From NCBI GenBank assembly GCA_002700125.1, contig PACM01000024.1, positions 12,642-19,333 of the forward strand: a stretch of 6,692 bases of DNA. The letters run 5' to 3'. The stretch is from Dehalococcoidia bacterium. Lineage in GTDB: Bacteria > Chloroflexota > Dehalococcoidia > Lucifugimonadales > Lucifugimonadaceae. The notes below the pieces were generated by a model. It saw only the letters and a list, made by a program, of their open reading frames with translations. It did not search any database and was not told the origin of the DNA. Position numbers and translations under genes: made by a program. Shown here one piece after another: positions 6,379 to 6,692 of this stretch; position 1 is the first letter of the stretch, and each line of letters starts with the position of its first letter.

Positions 6379-6692
6379 ATGGGCCTAGTATCTTTCTTAA
6401 TATTTTTCCCGATCATTTCAGGAATATTAATAGGTGTTGTATCAGGTAATTCAATTCTAAAAAAATTAGTTAAACCGATTGCTTTAAGTGTGTCTTTGAT
6501 AACAATGCTAGCTTCTATCTTTCTTTTTATAATTTATGATAGAGATCTCGGTGGTTTTCAGTTTATAGATTACTTTGATTCTTGGATTCCTTTTGAAAGT
6601 TTTAGTGCGCAGTACTTAGTTGGTGTCGACGGTTTGAGCGCACCACTCATTATGTTGACTGGTATTCTAGGATTTTGTTCAGTAATAGCATC
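6379..6692 (+). CDS. nuoM: NADH-quinone oxidoreductase subunit M (ND4-like), 3'-truncated by window edge
   Basis: N-terminal part of the second antiporter-like proton-pumping subunit. From the ATG at 6379 the frame is open to the window end, giving 104 complete codons plus two bases, roughly a fifth of the usual length near 500. The visible part has a first hydrophobic helix (about 3-22) and a second (about 33-52). A short extramembrane stretch follows, containing F-x-S-W-I-P, and then the diagnostic Y-L-V-G-V-D-G-L-S-A-P-L-I-M-L-T-G segment at 6613-6663. The G-V-D-G-L/I-S element followed by L-T separates NuoM from NuoL and NuoN. The pumping glutamate and lysines lie beyond the window and cannot be checked. 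The ATG is 3 bases after the nuoL stop, with a purine-rich GGTGGG at 6363-6368 as a weak possible ribosome-binding site. Confidence 0.93.
   Translation, partial: MGLVSFLIFFPIISGILIGVVSGNSILKKLVKPIALSVSLITMLASIFLFIIYDRDLGGFQFIDYFDSWIPFESFSAQYLVGVDGLSAPLIMLTGILGFCSVIA

Noticed and set aside
6364..6381. Possible terminator or promoter between nuoL and nuoM at the short A-run
   Set aside because: Only 3 bases separate the genes, there is no GC-rich inverted repeat, and the A-run merely spans the stop codon and spacer.

Overview
The window is a single, densely packed piece of a respiratory complex I (NADH-quinone oxidoreductase type, nuo) operon. Every gene is on the + strand. The order is nuoC (5' end cut by the window edge), nuoD, nuoH, nuoI, nuoJ, nuoK, a 64-codon gene that is not a known complex I subunit, nuoL, and nuoM (3' end cut by the window edge). 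No intergenic gap exceeds 5 bases, several junctions are stop/start overlaps, and I see no internal promoter, terminator, RNA gene, mobile element or CRISPR array. Position 1 is already inside nuoC and position 6692 is still inside nuoM, so the operon continues in both directions, presumably to nuoA/nuoB upstream and nuoN downstream.

Working parts: NuoC and NuoD (1-1492) are the peripheral-arm subunits next to the quinone site. NuoI (2712-3383) carries two [4Fe-4S] clusters that lead electrons to that site. NuoH (1493-2710) joins the arm to the membrane and helps form the quinone cavity. NuoJ, NuoK, NuoL and NuoM (3389-6692) are the proton-pumping membrane part. The key residues I could check are present: the quinone-site His/Tyr pair of NuoD, eight cluster cysteines in NuoI, the two membrane glutamates of NuoK, and the Glu/Lys/His/Lys/Lys-Asp series of NuoL. 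The complex encoded here therefore looks functional.

Organism: a bacterium with an AT-rich genome (by eye, not counted). nuoD is followed directly by nuoH, with none of the NADH-module genes nuoE, nuoF or nuoG between C/D and H. This is the layout of operons for 11-subunit-type complex I, known from Dehalococcoides and relatives, cyanobacteria and archaea. The long NuoI and NuoH forms and the gene order make a low-GC Chloroflexota (for example a marine SAR202-like lineage) my best guess. This is recognition from memory, not a search, and should be held loosely.

The one item outside a standard complex I operon is the 64-residue protein at 4262-4456. It sits with one-base overlaps on both sides between nuoK and nuoL and resembles small DUF2007-type proteins. 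I do not see a new multi-gene system in this window.
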